NCBI GenBank assembly: GCA_002317115.1 | Contig: DCIP01000063.1 | Coordinates: 1-8,851 of the forward strand | Source: Candidatus Scybalocola fimicaballi | Lineage (GTDB): Bacteria > Bacteroidota > Bacteroidia > Bacteroidales > Paludibacteraceae | DNA: 8,851 nt | Direction of reading: 5' to 3' | Shown: positions 6,944-8,851 of the stretch, piece by piece | How the letters are laid out: each line of letters starts with the position of its first letter | Position numbering within the stretch: the stretch's first letter is position 1 | Translations under genes and position numbers: made by a program | Notes under the pieces: model-generated | The model's database searches: none | What the model was told of the DNA's origin: nothing | What the model saw: the letters and a program-made list of their open reading frames with translations, nothing else

Positions 6944-7321
6944 CTACTTTTTCATTATGATATTAAGTGCACTGTCTACCGCAGGATCCTTCAAAACCTC
7001 TTCGTCACTCAACAGTTCGTTAAGTATAATGTCAGTGCTATCTGTAACAACAGGCGTTGGTGTTTTCTTTACAGGTTCTTCCACTTGACTGCTGTTCCAC
7101 ATAACCCCTATCACTAGTTTGATAACAATGAAAAGACAAACTCCTACACAAGAAAGGACAAATACCTTTTTTCTTTGTGCAAGATCCATATTGTTCATCT
7201 TATCCTGCAAGCTGTCAATCTTAGAGTCCAAAAAAGCTTTTTCTTCCTGTTTTTCTTCTCCCACGCTCTCCTTATCAGCCGTGGTCTTTACTTCTTCTTC
7301 GTTTATTTCGTTCTCTGCCAT
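6944..7321 (-). CDS. Small single-span membrane protein in the TraL position
   Basis: This 125-residue protein has three parts. The N-terminus is acidic and Glu/Lys-rich (1-48), with a probable short helix or coiled coil at 28-46. The RKK anchor at 50-52 leads into one membrane span (about 53-74). The outer tail (75-125) contains Pro-Thr residues and ends in a predicted amphipathic helix. In CTnDOT-type operons the gene between traK and traM is traL, a small membrane protein with the span after an Arg/Lys cluster, and this layout agrees. Sequence similarity visible by eye is weak, so naming it TraL relies on position and topology. Its start is 3 bp after the second TraK-like gene, and its stop is 7 bp before traM. 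The role is unknown; probably an accessory inner-membrane component. Confidence 0.6.
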   Translation of the reverse strand: MAENEINEEEVKTTADKESVGEEKQEEKAFLDSKIDSLQDKMNNMDLAQRKKVFVLSCVGVCLFIVIKLVIGVMWNSSQVEEPVKKTPTPVVTDSTDIILNELLSDEEVLKDPAVDSALNIIMKK

Positions 7322-7324
7322 TTT

Positions 7325-7993
7325 TTATCTTATTGAATCGTTAATTACTACATCTATTTTTTGTCTCTTTCTCTTTACTGTCTTAATAATGTCATCTTTA
7401 ACAATATTCCAATTACGCACAGATAAACCATTTGGATTCTCCACTGTCCTATAATCGTCTTCCAAATAACATGTCGTTACAACGGAATGAAATTCGATTC
7501 TATCTGAATAGATGACACTCTGCTTTCCGTAAAGTATAGCCTTGAAGTTTGCTTCCTTACGGTCACTGTCTTCAATATCTATACTATCACACATGAACTC
7601 AGTGCTGATACTCTCCGCAATCATTTTATTGTACCAACCTCTTTCCTTCTGTTTCTCCACATACTGCAATACACTTTCATCGCTGATATTTTCAGCATTT
7701 GCAATGCTTCCATTGATGTTGTCTGCGGTCGGAGTGAGGGAGAAAAGATAGTGATGCAATCTTTTTAAAACTGCCTTTGCCTCGTTGGTACGGTTCAACT
7801 GCATATCGTTAGCTAAGGCTACCAGAAGAGTATTGTTTACATCGGCGACAAAGATGGTCTCTCTTTCTTCCTCTGCCTGGTCTAGTCCACTCTTGATTAC
7901 ATAGATTGACAATCCAGTACATATTAGAGTCACTGCAACCACAATGATCTTGGCTATATTGTAGCCTTTCTTATAGTCTATTTCGTTACTCAT
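7325..7993 (-). CDS. Second, divergent TraK/VirB8-like protein
   Basis: This 222-residue protein has the same layout as the TraK upstream of it: a short N-terminus, one membrane span (about 14-34) and a periplasmic domain. It aligns along its length. IFVADVNNTLLVAL (47-60) corresponds to KIYALTGRVPVMIAL; EAKAVLKRLHHYLFSLTP (71-88) to EARAEILDIHNLFFAINP; EFMCDSIDI (132-140) to QYKCDSCKID; and VTTCYLEDD...NPNGLSVRNWNIVKDD (172-201) to VTTCELRNV...PHGFMIENFQIVDN. Overall identity is low, so the duplication is old or the copies diverged fast. A basic C-terminal extension (about 205-222, KRKRQK) is absent from the first copy. The 8-bp overlap with traK and the 3-bp gap to the next gene indicate expression in the same operon. 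It probably forms part of the inner-membrane complex, perhaps as a heteromer with TraK. Confidence 0.8.
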   Translation of the reverse strand: MSNEIDYKKGYNIAKIIVVAVTLICTGLSIYVIKSGLDQAEEERETIFVADVNNTLLVALANDMQLNRTNEAKAVLKRLHHYLFSLTPTADNINGSIANAENISDESVLQYVEKQKERGWYNKMIAESISTEFMCDSIDIEDSDRKEANFKAILYGKQSVIYSDRIEFHSVVTTCYLEDDYRTVENPNGLSVRNWNIVKDDIIKTVKRKRQKIDVVINDSIR

Positions 7994-8615
7994 AATAAAT
8001 ATCTGTGTTATTCTTCAAGTCAGTATTGTCTACAATCTGAAAATTCTCTATCATGAATCCATGAGGTATCTTAGCGGTACGAGCCACATTTCTCAATTCA
8101 CAAGTAGTAACCAATCTTCTCACGGTCTTTCCACTCGGACGATTGATGCAGGTCTTTCCGTATGTTACAGCCGTGTATGGATAAACGCCAAAGTCTATTT
8201 TGCAGGAATCGCACTTATATTGCACTCTGATATTCGCATCACAGATTTGCTTGTAATAGTCATTATGTTCCAACTGCTTGTACTTATCCATAAGAGTTGC
8301 GTCACACATCGAAAGGGCTTTACTCATATTGTATCTGATTTCACCATGATCAGGATTAATTGCGAAGAACAGATTGTGTATATCCAGGATCTCAGCTCTC
8401 GCTTCTGCCTCTCTGTTCTCCTTAACATTTTGCCCTAAAGCGATCATAACTGGAACTCTGCCTGTAAGAGCATAGATCTTATTATTCTGCTTCTCCACGA
8501 ACATATTCGTGTAAAAATAAGCGAACCCTAATGTGGCGAGGTTGCATACAATCACAACGATAAAAACCACACTCAACGTTTTGACTCCGTATTCTATATT
8601 AGCTAAACTTCTCAT
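7986..8615 (-). CDS. traK: TraK, VirB8-like type IV secretion protein
   Basis: This 209-residue protein matches the size and pattern of TraK of Bacteroides conjugative transposons. A short cytoplasmic N-terminus is followed by one membrane span (about residues 13-35) and a periplasmic domain. Recognisable family positions are the KIYAL strand after the span (46-50), EARAEILDIHNLFFAINPD (71-89), the YKQLEHNDYYKQICDANI segment, YPYTAVTYGK near 145-154, and the C-terminal VTTCELRNV...PHGFMIENFQIVDN block (169-197). VirB8-type proteins nucleate inner-membrane assembly of the secretion channel and contact VirB10. The start overlaps the traJ stop and has a strong ribosome site. Cysteines are unusually frequent (104, 125, 135, 138, 156, 172). 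The stop lies inside the next gene's start, giving an 8-bp overlap. Confidence 0.88.
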   Translation of the reverse strand: MRSLANIEYGVKTLSVVFIVVIVCNLATLGFAYFYTNMFVEKQNNKIYALTGRVPVMIALGQNVKENREAEARAEILDIHNLFFAINPDHGEIRYNMSKALSMCDATLMDKYKQLEHNDYYKQICDANIRVQYKCDSCKIDFGVYPYTAVTYGKTCINRPSGKTVRRLVTTCELRNVARTAKIPHGFMIENFQIVDNTDLKNNTDIYYE

Positions 8616-8851
8616 GCTTTGCTTCCTCCTTTATAAGAATCACCAGACGCCTCTTTCTTTCCTCCCCCACTCATTCTGTTCTTTATCGCAGAACCAATCG
8701 CAGATCCAGCCTGATATACAGATGACAATCCTCCTGTAGCCATACTTGCTCCTACGTTCTTGGCTCCGCTTGACATTGCCTGTCCTAACTTCGTTCCTCC
8801 AAATTTACTCATTGCTTTTGAAGTTCCGTAGTTAATAGCAGCTCCAGCACT
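8612..8851 (-). CDS. traJ: TraJ-like (VirB6-type) conjugation channel protein, 3' end only
   Basis: The reading frame is open to the window edge, so this is the C-terminal 79 residues of a longer gene; the internal Met at 8812 is probably not the start. The visible tail is rich in Gly, Ala, Ser and Lys, with short stretches such as GGLSSVYQAGSAIGSAIKNR, and has no membrane span. It ends in a basic Gly/Ser tail (KGGSKA). TraJ of Bacteroides conjugative transposons is a polytopic inner-membrane protein of the VirB6/TrbL type, and such proteins often end in a low-complexity Gly/Ala-rich cytoplasmic tail. The identification rests mostly on position directly before TraK and on composition, not on a domain. 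The stop codon overlaps the next start (ATGA), which indicates translational coupling. Confidence 0.6.
   Translation of the reverse strand, partial: SAGAAINYGTSKAMSKFGGTKLGQAMSSGAKNVGASMATGGLSSVYQAGSAIGSAIKNRMSGGGKKEASGDSYKGGSKA
8625..8632 (-). promoter_or_regulatory. Strong Shine-Dalgarno site of traK inside the traJ end
   Basis: The minus strand reads AAAGGAGG, followed by 9 bases and the traK ATG at 8615. This is a near-perfect anti-16S match at standard spacing, and it also encodes the Lys-Gly-Gly of the TraJ tail. Other starts in the window have A-rich leaders without such a site, as is usual in Bacteroidota. Combined with the ATGA overlap it supports the chosen start and coupled translation. 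Confidence 0.65.

Noticed and set aside
6716..7117. Plus-strand open frame of 133 codons across the traM start.
   Set aside because: It crosses two well-supported minus-strand genes and resembles no known protein; a shadow of their reading frames.
8061..8438. Plus-strand open frame of 125 codons opposite traK.
   Set aside because: The minus strand here carries a clear TraK; the plus frame has no promoter or recognisable domain.
1..8851. CRISPR array, tRNA, rRNA or insertion sequence.
   Set aside because: No regularly spaced short repeats, cloverleaf-like segments or transposase motifs were seen; coding density is near complete.

Overview
The window looks like the distal part of the conjugation (tra) operon of a Bacteroidota integrative conjugative element or conjugative plasmid. 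Every supported gene is on the minus strand, so transcription runs from 8851 towards 1. The organism call rests on three things: a gene order and protein content matching the CTnDOT-type Tra set (TraJ-K-L-M-N-O), AT-rich DNA with A-rich leaders and mostly no Shine-Dalgarno sites, and promoter boxes of the Bacteroides TAnnTTTG type. I cannot name the species.

Region 8851-4184 is the type IV secretion core. In order of transcription it holds the 3' end of a TraJ/VirB6-like gene, a TraK (VirB8-like) gene, a second divergent TraK-like gene, a small single-span protein in the TraL position, TraM (VirB10-like), TraN (VirB9-like) and TraO (outer-membrane barrel). The genes overlap or lie within about 12 bp of each other, so they are almost certainly one operon. 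Two features depart from the standard layout: the tandem TraK pair, and a TraN with two copies of its N-terminal beta domain.

Region 4180-3567 holds a 161-residue protein with an HxD...HxH motif like that of HUH relaxases and replication proteins. It sits 3 bp after traO, where TraP/TraQ would be expected in CTnDOT-like elements. Its 3' end may be frameshifted. After it is a 128-bp gap with a TAnnTTTG box overlapped by a 30-bp inverted repeat, probably the promoter and operator of the next unit.

Region 3566-1 holds a 1000-residue topoisomerase III with four C-terminal zinc ribbons, an unrecognised 129-residue gene starting 1 bp after it, a clear Bacteroides-type promoter, and the start of a histone H1-like (Hc1 family) DNA-binding protein cut by the window edge.

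Taken together, the upstream genes build the mating channel. The downstream genes (HUH-like protein, topoisomerase, H1-like protein) act on DNA and may process or package the transferred element; that link is inference from position.
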